Shown: one piece after another, positions 40,641 to 50,096 of the stretch
Layout: each line of letters starts with the position of its first letter
Position numbering within the stretch: position 1 is the first letter of the stretch
DNA from: Flavobacterium piscisymbiosum
GTDB lineage: Bacteria; Bacteroidota; Bacteroidia; Flavobacteriales; Flavobacteriaceae
Assembly (NCBI RefSeq): GCF_020905295.1
Contig: NZ_JAJJMM010000001.1
Location: 3,286,001 to 3,350,000, forward strand
Reading direction: 5' to 3'
Length of the DNA: 64,000 bases
Program-made: the position numbers and the translations under genes
The notes under the pieces: model-generated
Seen by the model: the letters and a program-made list of their open reading frames with translations, nothing else
Database searches by the model: none
What the model was told of the DNA's origin: nothing

Positions 40641-41351
40641 ATGAATTTCTCGAAAAAGATAAGAGAAATTAAAATACCATTCCAAAACAAATTATATAAG
40701 CAGCAAGACATGAATCAGGAAAATCAACTTCAGGGACAAAGAACTATTATTGATAAAGAAGTCTCTTGGGACAAAACTCAGGTGATTATGAGTAAAACAA
40801 ATGCCTTTGGTATTATTGAATATGCCAATGAGACTTTTGTTGATGTTTGTGGTTATGAGGATTATGAATTAATGGGGCAACCGCACAATATCATTCGCCA
40901 CCCGGATATGCCGCGAGTAATCTTTAAAGTACTTTGGGAAAACCTTAAAAACGGAAAAAACTTTCACGCTATTGTAAAAAATCTGGCCAAATCAGGAAGG
41001 TTCTATTGGGTTATTACGGATTTTGAAATTTCGAGAGATGAGAACGATGTTATTGTGAATTATTTTGGAAGACGCCAGGCCGTACCACAAGAAGTTATTG
41101 CATTGCATATTGAGCCTCTTTATAAAAAACTTTTGCAGATTGAAGCAGCAAGCGGAATGGAATTTAGTGAAAAATACCTGATTGGATTCTTAGAAGAAAA
41201 AAAGAAAAGTTATGTTGAATATATTAAGGACTTAATTTTTGAACACGAAAGAGGTCAGGCAAAATTTACTCAATATGAAGAACGAGTAATAGTAGAGGAG
41301 GAGGAAGAAGAGGAAGAAAGAGGTTTCTTCAGAAGATTATTTAATAGATAG
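40641..41351 (+). CDS. orphan Aer-like PAS domain protein
   Basis: 236 residues as read from 40641. A PAS domain of the aerotaxis type spans residues ~50-155: ANETFVDVCGYEDYELMGQPHNIIRHPDMPR with Aer-like HNIIRHPDMP, then VKNLAKSGRFYWVITDF. After it come a helical segment and an acidic run of eight Glu followed by a basic hydrophobic end (RGFFRRLFNR). There is no kinase, methyl-accepting or DNA-binding part. The inner ATG at 40710 (MNQENQLQ) is a good alternative, since a TAATTTCG -7-like box ends four bases before the first ATG. Confidence 0.8.
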   Translation: MNFSKKIREIKIPFQNKLYKQQDMNQENQLQGQRTIIDKEVSWDKTQVIMSKTNAFGIIEYANETFVDVCGYEDYELMGQPHNIIRHPDMPRVIFKVLWENLKNGKNFHAIVKNLAKSGRFYWVITDFEISRDENDVIVNYFGRRQAVPQEVIALHIEPLYKKLLQIEAASGMEFSEKYLIGFLEEKKKSYVEYIKDLIFEHERGQAKFTQYEERVIVEEEEEEEERGFFRRLFNR

Positions 41352-41383
41352 TATTTGATTTTTTTAGGTTTGAATATTTGGAA

Positions 41384-41419
41384 AAAAAGTCCGTTTTGAG
41401 TTATCAAAACGGACTTTTT
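41384..41419. terminator. bidirectional terminator
   Basis: Perfect 16-base arms AAAAAGTCCGTTTTGA (41384-41399) and TCAAAACGGACTTTTT (41404-41419) with a four-base loop, between the convergent PAS and LtaS-like genes. Confidence 0.9.
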
Positions 41420-41421
41420 AT

Positions 41422-43290
41422 TTACAGTGCTAGCTTATTATAAATAATTCTTTCGTTGAAAGATTGTATGTAAGCTTTTATAAATTTTTCGTATTCTTTA
41501 ACTTTAGGTTTGTCCTTGTTAATTAAATTGTCTTCTAATAAAACGTCTTTTTTCCAGTTATAAAGACCGATGGTTTGGTTGTTTGCAAAGGCTAAATAAT
41601 AGTCGTCTTTAATATAATGGTATGTTCCCTGAAGATAATACACCACAAAGTTATCTTTAGACTTATAACTTTTACCAAAGCTTATCATATCGGTTTTTAT
41701 GTTTAGATAATCTAAGATACTTGGCATAATGTCTATCTGTTGAAAGTTCTTCTCATTAACACCTACCAATTCAGGATTTGAAGGATCAAAGAATAAAATT
41801 GGAATTCTAAATTTTCCAATATTGGTTTGATCAGTCTCTTTATCGCCTCCCGCGGAAGTATGATCAGAAGAAATTACAAAAAGAGTGTTGTTGTACCATT
41901 TTTGTTTTTTTGCAGTTTCAAAAAACTTTTTCAATGCATAATCGCTGTAAGCAATACTTTCCTGGATAACAGTTGTTCCTTTAGGGAATTTTCCTTTGTA
42001 TTTCTCCGGTATAATATAAGGATTGTGAGAAGAAATGGTAAATAGCGAACTGAAAAAAGGCTGTTTAAATGAGGATAATTTCTCGGCGTAAAATTGTAGA
42101 AATTCTTCGTCAAAAATTCCCCATCGTCCGTCAAACGCTTCTTTACCTGTATATTCATCTTTTCCAAAATACTGATCAAAACCAGCTACTTTTGCATATT
42201 GGTCAAAGTTTTGACTTCCGTTGAAAGCGCCATGAAAAAAGGAAGTTTTATAACCTTCTTCTTTAAAAATTTTCGGAAGACCATTTATTTTGTTCAAAGA
42301 ATAACTAGAGGTGATAAATGAATTATTCATTAAACTAGGAATGCTCGAAAGTATAGAAGGAACAGCATCGATAGATACTTTTCCGTTGGCAAAACCATTT
42401 TTAAAATAGTATGATTTTGTAATAAGAGAATCTAAAAAAGGAGTTTGTCCGCGTCCCACATTTTCATTTCCAAAACTTTCTAAAATCAAAATTACTACGT
42501 TTTTTTTGATAGCAGCTTTATTGGGGTGTAATGAAATAACAGGATTATATATTGCTTTTAATTCTTTTGTATTATAATAAGTAGTGTTTTCAATATCTTC
42601 TTTTTTTGCAATAGTTTTTAAAATAGTAAAAGGAGTATTCAGTACTAAAGCAGTGTTACTTAAGGCGCCGTATTTAATTCCGTCAACAATTTTTATAGGT
42701 TTTTTTTGCAGTCCTCCACGTCCCAGAATTAATAAAACTGCAACCGAAACGATAAGATAGCTAAATTTTAAAAAGTAGTCTTTTTTAGTTAAATCTTGTC
42801 TTGTAATGTTTTTATTCAAATCAGGAAGTAATTTCCAAAATAAGATGCTAATGGCAATAAAAATAAGCGCAATATACCAGAATTCTGCTAAAAATGAAGG
42901 TATTAATCCAATTGCTTCCTGCTCCATACCTTTTGCGGTAATCATGCCAAAAGTACTTCTTCTTGAAGTAAAGCGATAGTAGATAATGTCGATAAAATTA
43001 GTTGCTATAAAGATCAGATTTACAGCATAAAAAGTAATCTTAAGTATGCGTTGGTAAAGGTTGTTGTATTTGAAATTTCCCGGAATTAAATGAGCAACAA
43101 GAAAAATAATATTTAAATAACTGATAGCAGCCAAATCAAACAAAATTCCTCCTGTAAAAGTTTGAAGTGTAAAATCATCAAACAAATCCAAATTCATAAA
43201 ATAAAATAGAGCTCTGCTTAACTGGTATATGATAACGATTAAAAAAAATCTTTTTAAAAATAGAGCAATACATTTTTTGTAGTTATTCAT
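41422..43290 (-). CDS. LtaS-type sulfatase-fold membrane transferase
   Basis: 622 residues. Five hydrophobic segments lie in the first ~215 residues, then a periplasmic alkaline-phosphatase/sulfatase domain. VVILILESFGNENVG carries the metal-binding Glu. KVSIDAVPSILSSIPS holds the probable nucleophile, a Ser where LtaS has Thr. VISSDHTSAGG and the HN-containing SSHNPYIIPEKYKG supply further metal ligands. Relatives transfer phosphoglycerol or phosphoethanolamine to envelope glycans. A Gram-negative cell has no lipoteichoic acid, so the acceptor is probably LPS or another envelope glycan. Confidence 0.88.
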   Translation of the reverse strand: MNNYKKCIALFLKRFFLIVIIYQLSRALFYFMNLDLFDDFTLQTFTGGILFDLAAISYLNIIFLVAHLIPGNFKYNNLYQRILKITFYAVNLIFIATNFIDIIYYRFTSRRSTFGMITAKGMEQEAIGLIPSFLAEFWYIALIFIAISILFWKLLPDLNKNITRQDLTKKDYFLKFSYLIVSVAVLLILGRGGLQKKPIKIVDGIKYGALSNTALVLNTPFTILKTIAKKEDIENTTYYNTKELKAIYNPVISLHPNKAAIKKNVVILILESFGNENVGRGQTPFLDSLITKSYYFKNGFANGKVSIDAVPSILSSIPSLMNNSFITSSYSLNKINGLPKIFKEEGYKTSFFHGAFNGSQNFDQYAKVAGFDQYFGKDEYTGKEAFDGRWGIFDEEFLQFYAEKLSSFKQPFFSSLFTISSHNPYIIPEKYKGKFPKGTTVIQESIAYSDYALKKFFETAKKQKWYNNTLFVISSDHTSAGGDKETDQTNIGKFRIPILFFDPSNPELVGVNEKNFQQIDIMPSILDYLNIKTDMISFGKSYKSKDNFVVYYLQGTYHYIKDDYYLAFANNQTIGLYNWKKDVLLEDNLINKDKPKVKEYEKFIKAYIQSFNERIIYNKLAL

Positions 43291-43553
43291 TTGAGATTTA
43301 ATGTTTTTAAATTATTTTTACGCCTTCTTATTTGGTTTAAATACGTGGTATTTAATTGTTTAAAAGGATCCGCTAAATTTCTCGCAAAAGAACTTATTTT
43401 TTTTCAAATTATGAAATAATAAACAACATTTTTCTGATTAAAAAGATAATATGTTAATTTTGTATATAATATTGCAAATTAATAGCCTAATAGGTATATA
43501 TTTATTAGAGATATAAACACAGAGATTATTTTTTAAGTTGTTAATTCCTTTTC

Positions 43554-43561
43554 TATCTTTG
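43554..43561 (+). promoter_or_regulatory. -7 element of ruvX
   Basis: TATCTTTG, 14 bases before the ruvX ATG at 43576. Confidence 0.5.
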
Positions 43562-43575
43562 TTGAAAATTGAAAA

Positions 43576-43992
43576 ATGCCAAGAATTCTCTCTATAGATT
43601 ACGGACAAAAACGTACAGGAATTGCTGTTACTGACGAAATGCAAATTATAGCGTCAGGTTTAACTACAATTCCAACCAATACTTTGATCGATTTTTTGAA
43701 GGATTATTTTTTGAAAGAAAAAGTAGAAACCGTTTTAATTGGCGAACCCAAACAAATGAACGGTCAGCCATCAGAAAGTGCTGCTGTAATTAAAGGATTT
43801 GTTACTCATTTTTCTAATATTTTTCCGGATATGAAAGTGGTTCGTGTTGATGAACGTTTTACTTCGAAAATGGCATTTCAAACCATGATCGATAGCGGAT
43901 TAAGCAAAAAACAGCGTCAAAACAAGGGGCTAATTGATGAAATCTCAGCTACGATAATGCTTCAGGATTATCTTTCATCAAATCGTTTCTAA
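43576..43992 (+). CDS. ruvX: putative pre-16S rRNA nuclease / Holliday junction resolvase RuvX (YqgF)
   Basis: 138 residues, RNase H-like fold. The metal-binding Asp is in LSIDYGQKRTGIAVTD. GEPKQMNGQPSESAA, VVRVDERFTSKMA and KGLIDEISATIMLQDYL complete the YqgF pattern. The family is linked to 16S rRNA 5' end maturation. Single gene with its own -7 element. Confidence 0.93.
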   Translation: MPRILSIDYGQKRTGIAVTDEMQIIASGLTTIPTNTLIDFLKDYFLKEKVETVLIGEPKQMNGQPSESAAVIKGFVTHFSNIFPDMKVVRVDERFTSKMAFQTMIDSGLSKKQRQNKGLIDEISATIMLQDYLSSNRF

Positions 43993-44086
43993 TTTTTACA
44001 GTTTTCCAATTTTCTAACGCTGCTTTTTTTAGTAAAAACATAACTTTTATCATGTGATTTTAGTTTTTTTTTGCAATTATAAAAAG

Positions 44087-44094
44087 TACCTTTG
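44087..44094 (+). promoter_or_regulatory. -7 element of mqo
   Basis: TACCTTTG, 23 bases before the mqo ATG. The nearest upstream TTTG is only 13 bases away, shorter than usual. Confidence 0.5.
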
Positions 44095-44117
44095 CACTTT
44101 AAAAACAAATTACTGTT

Positions 44118-45614
44118 ATGCCTGACAATACAATACGTTCCAATAGTGAAGTAGTGCTTATTGGAGCTGGAATTATGAGCGCAACTCTTGGATTAATTTT
44201 AAAAGAGCTGCAACCCGATATAAAAATTGAAATTTATGAGCGTTTAGATGTCGCTGCTGCCGAAAGCTCTGATGCTTGGAATAACGCAGGAACAGGACAT
44301 TCTGCTTTTTGTGAATTAAATTACACCCCAGAGAAGGCTGATGGAAGTATCGATCCTAAAAAAGCAATAAGTATAGCAGAATCTTTTGAGATTTCGCGTC
44401 AGTTTTGGTCTTATTTGGTACAAGAAAACAAAGTACCGTCTCCAGATAATTTTATTAAAAGTGTTCCTCATATGAGTTTTGTGTGGGGAGATAAAAATGT
44501 CGAATATCTTAAAAAGAGATTCGAAGCTTTACAAAGCAACCCTATTTTTTCTCAAATGGAATTTAGTACTGATTTTGAGAAACTAAAACAATGGATGCCA
44601 CTTGTCATGGAAGGTAGAGAAGCTACTGAAAAATTAGCAGCAACCCACATGGAAATTGGTACCGATGTGAATTTTGGAGCTTTGACCAGAAGTATGTTTA
44701 ATTATTTAGAAAAACTAGATGGTGTTTCTCTATATTTTAATCATGAAGTAAAAAAATTAAGACAACGCGAGGATAAATCATGGAGAATTAAAATCACTGA
44801 TTTAACAACCGGTCAAACAAGAAAAGCATATACCAAATTTGTATTTATTGGTGCCGGTGGAGGTTCATTACCTTTATTAGAAAAAGCAAATGTTCCTGAA
44901 GGAAACGGTTACGGAGGTTTCCCTGTAAGCGGTCAATGGCTAAAATGTACCAATCCTGAAGTAATTGCTAAACATCAGGCAAAAGTATACGGTAAAGCAA
45001 GTGTAGGGGCGCCGCCAATGTCTGTTCCGCATATCGATACACGTGTTATTGATGGTGAGAAAGCATTGCTTTTTGGACCTTTCGCAGGATTTTCGACTCG
45101 TTTCTTAAAGAACGGATCTTATTTGGATTTACCATTATCAATAAAAGCAAATAATTTAATTCCGATGTTATCAGCGGGATTTCATAATATACCTTTAACG
45201 AGATATTTAATTGAGCAGGTTAGTCAGTCTCCAAAAGACAGAATGAAAGCTTTACGCGAATATTTACCAACAGCACGTTCTAAAGACTGGAAATTAGAGA
45301 AAGCTGGACAACGTGTTCAGGTAATTAAAAAAGATGAAAAAGAAGGTGGAGTTTTAGAATTTGGTACAGAGGTAATTAATACTCATGACGGAACATTAGC
45401 CGTATTACTAGGAGCTTCTCCCGGAGCATCTACTGCAGTTGCAATTATGGTGGATCTAATTAGCAGATGTTTTACTGATCAGTTGAAAACACCGGAATGG
45501 CAAGCGAAAATGAAAAGTATGATTCCTTCTTACGGACAGACATTAAATGATAAGCCAGAGCTTTTAAAAGAACTTAGAAAACATACTTCTGAAGTTTTAA
45601 AACTAAATAATTAA
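44118..45614 (+). CDS. mqo: malate:quinone oxidoreductase
   Basis: 498 residues, a membrane-associated FAD enzyme. The dinucleotide motif is VVLIGAGIMSATLGLIL near 12-28. Family signatures include SSDAWNNAGTGHSAFCELNYTP, FIGAGGGSLPLLEKAN, FPVSGQWLKC and the C-terminal LLGASPGASTAVAIM. It oxidises malate to oxaloacetate and passes electrons to menaquinone. Single gene convergent with the FUSC gene. Confidence 0.96.
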   Translation: MPDNTIRSNSEVVLIGAGIMSATLGLILKELQPDIKIEIYERLDVAAAESSDAWNNAGTGHSAFCELNYTPEKADGSIDPKKAISIAESFEISRQFWSYLVQENKVPSPDNFIKSVPHMSFVWGDKNVEYLKKRFEALQSNPIFSQMEFSTDFEKLKQWMPLVMEGREATEKLAATHMEIGTDVNFGALTRSMFNYLEKLDGVSLYFNHEVKKLRQREDKSWRIKITDLTTGQTRKAYTKFVFIGAGGGSLPLLEKANVPEGNGYGGFPVSGQWLKCTNPEVIAKHQAKVYGKASVGAPPMSVPHIDTRVIDGEKALLFGPFAGFSTRFLKNGSYLDLPLSIKANNLIPMLSAGFHNIPLTRYLIEQVSQSPKDRMKALREYLPTARSKDWKLEKAGQRVQVIKKDEKEGGVLEFGTEVINTHDGTLAVLLGASPGASTAVAIMVDLISRCFTDQLKTPEWQAKMKSMIPSYGQTLNDKPELLKELRKHTSEVLKLNN

Positions 45615-45637
45615 GCTCAATTTTTTATAGTATAAAA

Positions 45638-45671
45638 CAACAAATCCAGATGAATTAATCTGGATTTGTTG
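45638..45671. terminator. hairpin between mqo and the FUSC gene
   Basis: 13-base perfect arms CAACAAATCCAGA (45638-45650) and TCTGGATTTGTTG (45659-45671). The loop contains the FUSC stop codon (45655-45657). T runs are weak, so efficiency is uncertain. Confidence 0.65.
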
Positions 45672-47877
45672 CTTTAAATTCTTCTGTAATTTTCAAGATC
45701 TTTTCGGCCAGATTACTCATCCAGATCAATTGTTCAATGACCATTTGAGCTTCCTGCATTTTGGCCTGACGTGTTTCTTTGTCAAGTTCATCATCTTTAA
45801 TCAAACGGGTAAAATTAACACGTTTGAGTTCTTCAAATTGCAAAGTCACATCTTCCTTATCAAAAAAAGTGTCTGTTAAAATCACTTCATTTCGTAAAAT
45901 AGAAATCGAATGATCTAAGTTTGAAAGTATTGTTTTAATAATATAATTGAATGATTCTGAGGCTGATGTTGTCTGGTGTGACTGAATATAAGTCGATAAT
46001 GATGCTAAAGCTGATAATATCGAATGATTTAAAACTACCAATTTATTAACTAACGGCAGCGTTTTTTGTTTCGATTTTGGCTCCTGCATCATACGCTGAA
46101 ACGAGGTCATTAAATTGCCAATTTCAACAAAGGCATTTTTTCTTGCTAATCTGTATGAAGTTGGGATTTCGCCTTTTTTATTATAAAAATCTGCAATTTC
46201 TTTAAGGTAATTTCTATTGGCTCTAATCGAGTTTTCAATATGAATTGGTGTATTAATGAATTCCCAGGCCGGCCATAAAAACTGATTAGCCAAAAAGGCT
46301 AAAGTCGCTCCGGCTAATGTATCTAAAACACGAAACTGAATTACTTCGACAACATCAGGAGTTAAAATTCCGTAAATAAAAACCACATACATCGTAACAA
46401 AAGTGGCGCTTATTTTATAATTGATTTGTGTAAAAGAAATTCCTAAAAGCATACATATAATAGATAATATACTAAGTGCAACGTGATTTTGTATTACAGA
46501 TACAATTCCAAAAGCCAATAAACCTCCAAGAATAGTACCGAAGATTCTGTTATAGGAACGTTCTTTTGTTAAGCCATAACCAGGACGCATGATCACGACA
46601 ATGGTTAATAAAATCCAATAGACGTTCTGAAAGGCTAAAAATTGTCCAATTGTAAAGCCAATTAAAATGGTGATAGTTAATCGTACAGAATGCCTGAAAA
46701 TAGAAGAAGAAAAACTTAAATTTTCGATTAAAGTACGCAACGGATAATATTGAGGAGTTAAGAATTTTTCTAACTCTTTATCTTTATCCTTTAATTTAAA
46801 TGACTGCATGGCAAGTGAGAAAGCACGTTGGATAATTTTAATTTTCCCAACCTGATTCTTCGCATATTTCAGCATATTGGTCAGCATCAAAACGCCTTCT
46901 GCCGCTTCTTCCTTTCCTAAGGTTTTTTCGTAGTCAAAAATGGCAAATTCAAGCGCATCAAGTTCATTCTTCAAATCATTTTTATCAACGTATACACTAA
47001 TATTATGTACGTTTTTAGAAAGTTTTTTTAATGTCGATGCGAGTTTATACGCTACATTTTGATAGGTTCTTAAAACATCAGGATGTTTGGCAAATTTTTC
47101 GTGAAGCTTGCTGTGATCGAATGATGTGTATAAGGCAAGTTCCTGAATCTCAACCAAAGTGATAAAAACGAGCAGCATTTTTCGGTTTTGACTTGTAGTT
47201 GCCGATGCGTTTTGATTGCCAATAAGCATTCTTCGCAAATCCTCATGAATTAAATTCAGATCGACTTGTGTGGCAAGTTGTTTTTCGATGATTTTCTGGC
47301 GATTGGCTTCAGGACTCCATAAATCACCTCTTAACTTTAAATATTTAGCGGTTAATTTTATGCCTTCGGCAATTTGTAATTCGACATATTTATAAGGTTG
47401 TACAAAATGAAAAACCAGTGAAACAATCAAATACAATATACCGCCAATAAATATAAAACCGGAATATTCAAAAGCTTCCCAACCTTCATGTAAATGTCCA
47501 AAGGATAGTGAAATAGATAATAAAGCCGAGAACGATACCAAGGTAGCGCGCTGCCCGTAAACAGAAATCATCGAACATAAAAAAAGCAACAATCCTAAAA
47601 AAGGATAAAATAAATAAGGATAGGGGTATGCCAGATTTACTAATAAATTGACACCCGAAACTATAAAAGAAGCTACAATAAGGCCTTTTATTTTATGTCC
47701 TAGAGAGCTTGGAACATCACTGGGATAAGTATAGAAAGCTCCTAAGGCAATTGTAAAGCCAATTTCGAAATGACCTAGAAAATTCAAAATTAAAACAGGA
47801 ACAACAGAAGCAATAGTTACTTTAGAGGCGTTTAAAAAAGAAGTACTGTTAGTAAATTTCGAGATACGATCAAACAT
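45655..47877 (-). CDS. FUSC family inner-membrane protein (YccS/YhfK-like)
   Basis: 740 residues from the ATG at 47877 (MFDRISKFTNS). Two hydrophobic blocks of about six helices each (residues ~18-170 and ~390-540) flank a long soluble helical region, the YccS/YhfK layout. The second block includes FRHSVRLTITILIGFTIGQ and MRPGYGLTKERSYNRIFGTILGG, the FUSC hallmark. Relatives (AaeB) export aromatic acids; the substrate here is unknown. A TACTTTTG element on the minus strand (47903-47896) overlaps the more upstream ATG at 47898 and supports the chosen start. Confidence 0.9.
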   Translation of the reverse strand: MFDRISKFTNSTSFLNASKVTIASVVPVLILNFLGHFEIGFTIALGAFYTYPSDVPSSLGHKIKGLIVASFIVSGVNLLVNLAYPYPYLFYPFLGLLLFLCSMISVYGQRATLVSFSALLSISLSFGHLHEGWEAFEYSGFIFIGGILYLIVSLVFHFVQPYKYVELQIAEGIKLTAKYLKLRGDLWSPEANRQKIIEKQLATQVDLNLIHEDLRRMLIGNQNASATTSQNRKMLLVFITLVEIQELALYTSFDHSKLHEKFAKHPDVLRTYQNVAYKLASTLKKLSKNVHNISVYVDKNDLKNELDALEFAIFDYEKTLGKEEAAEGVLMLTNMLKYAKNQVGKIKIIQRAFSLAMQSFKLKDKDKELEKFLTPQYYPLRTLIENLSFSSSIFRHSVRLTITILIGFTIGQFLAFQNVYWILLTIVVIMRPGYGLTKERSYNRIFGTILGGLLAFGIVSVIQNHVALSILSIICMLLGISFTQINYKISATFVTMYVVFIYGILTPDVVEVIQFRVLDTLAGATLAFLANQFLWPAWEFINTPIHIENSIRANRNYLKEIADFYNKKGEIPTSYRLARKNAFVEIGNLMTSFQRMMQEPKSKQKTLPLVNKLVVLNHSILSALASLSTYIQSHQTTSASESFNYIIKTILSNLDHSISILRNEVILTDTFFDKEDVTLQFEELKRVNFTRLIKDDELDKETRQAKMQEAQMVIEQLIWMSNLAEKILKITEEFKATNPD

Positions 47878-47895
47878 TATGGTAAGGTTTACCAA

Positions 47896-47903
47896 CAAAA
47901 GTA
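47896..47903 (-). promoter_or_regulatory. -7 element of the FUSC gene
   Basis: TACTTTTG on the minus strand, 18 bases before the ATG at 47877. Confidence 0.5.
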
Positions 47904-48008
47904 CGAATTGTACGAATTAATTTGGCATAATTATGGATGAGATTTTACGAAGCTGCTAAAAAATGCGATATAATATATCTTTAGAATTATTCATTGACTA
48001 TTTTTTAC

Positions 48009-48016
48009 TATTTTTG
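48009..48016 (+). promoter_or_regulatory. -7 element of def
   Basis: TATTTTTG on the plus strand, 63 bases before the def ATG. Confidence 0.45.
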
Positions 48017-48079
48017 CCAGCTGAATTATGAGAACTAAATTCAGGAGTTTTCATTAGATAAAATATTAAAAAAAGACAA

Positions 48080-48670
48080 ATGATTTTACCAATTGTAGGA
48101 TATGGTGATCCTGTTTTAAGAAAAGTGGGTGAGGTAATTACGCCAGAATATCCAAACTTAAAAGAAACAATAGCAAACATGTATGAAACCATGTACAACG
48201 CTTACGGAGTAGGACTTGCTGCGCCACAAGTGGGTATGCCAATTCGTTTGTTTGTTATAGATACTACTCCTTTTAGTGATGATGATGATTTACCTTCAGA
48301 TGAGCAAAAAGATTTAAAAGGTTTCAAGAAAACTTTTATCAATGCTAAGATTGTAAAAGAAGAAGGTGAAGAATGGAGTTTTAATGAAGGTTGCCTGAGT
48401 ATTCCTGATGTTCGCGAAGATGTTTACAGAAAACCAACCGTGACGATAGAATATTGCGAAGAAGATTTTGTAGTAAAAACAGAAGTTTTTGATGGTTTGA
48501 TTGCTAGAGTTATTCAGCACGAATACGACCATATCGAAGGAGTTTTATTTACAGATAAAATATCATCTTTGAAAAAACGTTTGATTCAAAAGAAATTAAA
48601 AAATATTACCGAAGGCAAAACGTTTCAGGAATATAGAATGAAATTTGCTGCTGCTAAAAAAGGGAGATAA
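48080..48670 (+). CDS. def: peptide deformylase
   Basis: 196 residues. All three metal-site motifs are present: GVGLAAPQ (43-50), EGCLSIP with Cys105, and QHEYDH with His147, Glu148 and His151. It removes the formyl group from nascent proteins. An acidic insert (SDDDDLPSDEQKD) lies between the first two motifs, as in other Bacteroidota deformylases. The DUF5606 gene follows after 66 bases. Confidence 0.96.
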   Translation: MILPIVGYGDPVLRKVGEVITPEYPNLKETIANMYETMYNAYGVGLAAPQVGMPIRLFVIDTTPFSDDDDLPSDEQKDLKGFKKTFINAKIVKEEGEEWSFNEGCLSIPDVREDVYRKPTVTIEYCEEDFVVKTEVFDGLIARVIQHEYDHIEGVLFTDKISSLKKRLIQKKLKNITEGKTFQEYRMKFAAAKKGR

Positions 48671-48736
48671 TTGATCTAAGAAATTAGAATCAATAAAATA
48701 TAATAAATCAAATTCTTAATACTAATTTTAATAAAC

Positions 48737-49222
48737 ATGAATTTAGAGAAAATTTTAGCCATTTCTGGGAAACCAGGTTTATATGTATTGAAAGTGCAAA
48801 CTCGTACAGGCTTTGTGGCAGAATCATTGACAGACGGAAAAAAAATTACTGTTAACCTGAAAAGTAACGTTAGTTTGTTATCAGAGATTTCAATTTATAC
48901 TTACGACGGAGAAAAACCATTGACTGAAGTAATGCAACGTATTGCTACTAAAGAAAACAAAGGTCAGGCAATTTCTCATAAAGAAGATAATGCTACATTA
49001 GCGGCTTATTTTAAAGAAATTCTTCCTGATTATGATGAGGAAAGAGTTTATCCTTCTGATATTAAAAAAGTATTAAACTGGTACAATACGCTTCAGACAA
49101 AAGGTTTAGTAACTGATTTAGCTCCGGCCGCTGCTGAAGCTCCTGAGGAAACTCCGGTTGTTGAAGAAAAAGCAAAAAAAGCGCCTGCTGCTAAAAAAGC
49201 AAAAGCTAAAAAAGAAGAATAG
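48737..49222 (+). CDS. DUF5606 family protein
   Basis: 161 residues. It starts NLEKILAISGKPGLYVLKVQTRTGFVAESL; a second conserved part is YDEERVYPSDIKKVLNWYNTL. The end is a low-complexity Ala/Lys/Glu tail (KKAPAAKKAKAKKEE) that could bind nucleic acid. I recognise it as DUF5606, a Bacteroidota family of unknown role usually beside def. A terminator follows. Confidence 0.85.
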   Translation: MNLEKILAISGKPGLYVLKVQTRTGFVAESLTDGKKITVNLKSNVSLLSEISIYTYDGEKPLTEVMQRIATKENKGQAISHKEDNATLAAYFKEILPDYDEERVYPSDIKKVLNWYNTLQTKGLVTDLAPAAAEAPEETPVVEEKAKKAPAAKKAKAKKEE

Positions 49223-49246
49223 TAGTTTACTGCATTCAAATATATT

Positions 49247-49282
49247 AATCCTGTTGAGATGTTTTCTTGACAGGATTTTTTA
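49247..49282 (+). terminator. terminator after the DUF5606 gene
   Basis: AATCCTGT (49247-49254) pairs with ACAGGATT (49270-49277), followed by TTTTT. Confidence 0.6.
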
Positions 49283-49325
49283 CTTTTACAATTACTTGTT
49301 ACAATCCGAAAAAAAACTTCATAAA

Positions 49326-50096
49326 ATGAGCAAAGAACTTCAACTTAAAGCCTTCGAAAGATTATTAATTATTATGGATGAACTTCGTGAGCAATGTCCG
49401 TGGGATAAAAAGCAGACTTTGCAGACTCTGAGACATCTTACTATCGAAGAAACTTATGAGCTTGGAGATGCTATTTTAGATAATGACCTAAATGAAGTGA
49501 AAAAAGAATTAGGTGATTTGCTGCTGCATATTGTTTTTTATGCGAAAATTGGGTCTGAAACCAACGATTTTGATATTGCAGATGTTTGTAATGAAATTTG
49601 CGAGAAACTAATTCATCGCCATCCTCATATTTATAGCGATACTATTGTTAAGGATGAAGAAGAAGTAAAACAAAATTGGGAAAAATTAAAGCTGAAAGAA
49701 GGTAAAAAATCAGTTCTGGAAGGTGTTCCAAGAAGTTTACCAGCTTTGGTAAAAGCAAGCCGAATTCAGGATAAAGTAAAAGGTGTAGGTTTTGATTGGG
49801 AAGAACCACACCAGGTTTGGGATAAAGTTCAGGAAGAATTAGAAGAATTGCAAGTAGAGGTAAAGTCAGGTGATCAGGATAAAATTGAAGCTGAATTTGG
49901 TGATGTTTTATTCTCTATGATCAATTATGCCAGATTTCTAAATGTAAATCCTGAAGATGCTTTAGAACGCACAAATAAAAAATTTATTAAGCGTTTTCAA
50001 TATCTCGAAAGTAAAGCCGGAGAGTTAGGAAAACCTTTAATGGACATGACTTTGGCAGAAATGGATGTATTTTGGAACGAAGCTAAAAAGCTATAA
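49326..50096 (+). CDS. mazG: nucleoside triphosphate pyrophosphohydrolase
   Basis: 256 residues from the ATG at 49326 (MSKELQLKAFERLLIIM). Two MazG repeats: the first with ECPWDKKQTLQTL-type start (EQCPWDKKQT), ETYELGDAILDND and KKELGDLLLHIVFYAKI; the second with EELEELQVEVKSGDQDKIEAEFGDVLFSMINYARF. It hydrolyses NTPs to NMP and pyrophosphate and helps nucleotide-pool cleaning. The frame is open upstream into the DUF5606 tail, but that part is only basic low complexity. Its stop abuts the stop of the convergent Crp/Fnr gene with no gap. Confidence 0.93.
   Translation: MSKELQLKAFERLLIIMDELREQCPWDKKQTLQTLRHLTIEETYELGDAILDNDLNEVKKELGDLLLHIVFYAKIGSETNDFDIADVCNEICEKLIHRHPHIYSDTIVKDEEEVKQNWEKLKLKEGKKSVLEGVPRSLPALVKASRIQDKVKGVGFDWEEPHQVWDKVQEELEELQVEVKSGDQDKIEAEFGDVLFSMINYARFLNVNPEDALERTNKKFIKRFQYLESKAGELGKPLMDMTLAEMDVFWNEAKKL

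Noticed and set aside
43291..43575. AT-rich 285-base gap before ruvX as a possible small RNA
   Set aside because: Apart from the -7 box of ruvX I see no stable hairpin with T run or conserved-looking element.
49158..49325. N-terminal extension of MazG into the DUF5606 tail
   Set aside because: The extra residues are Lys/Leu-rich out-of-frame reading of the DUF5606 low-complexity end, and MazG homology begins at the ATG at 49326.
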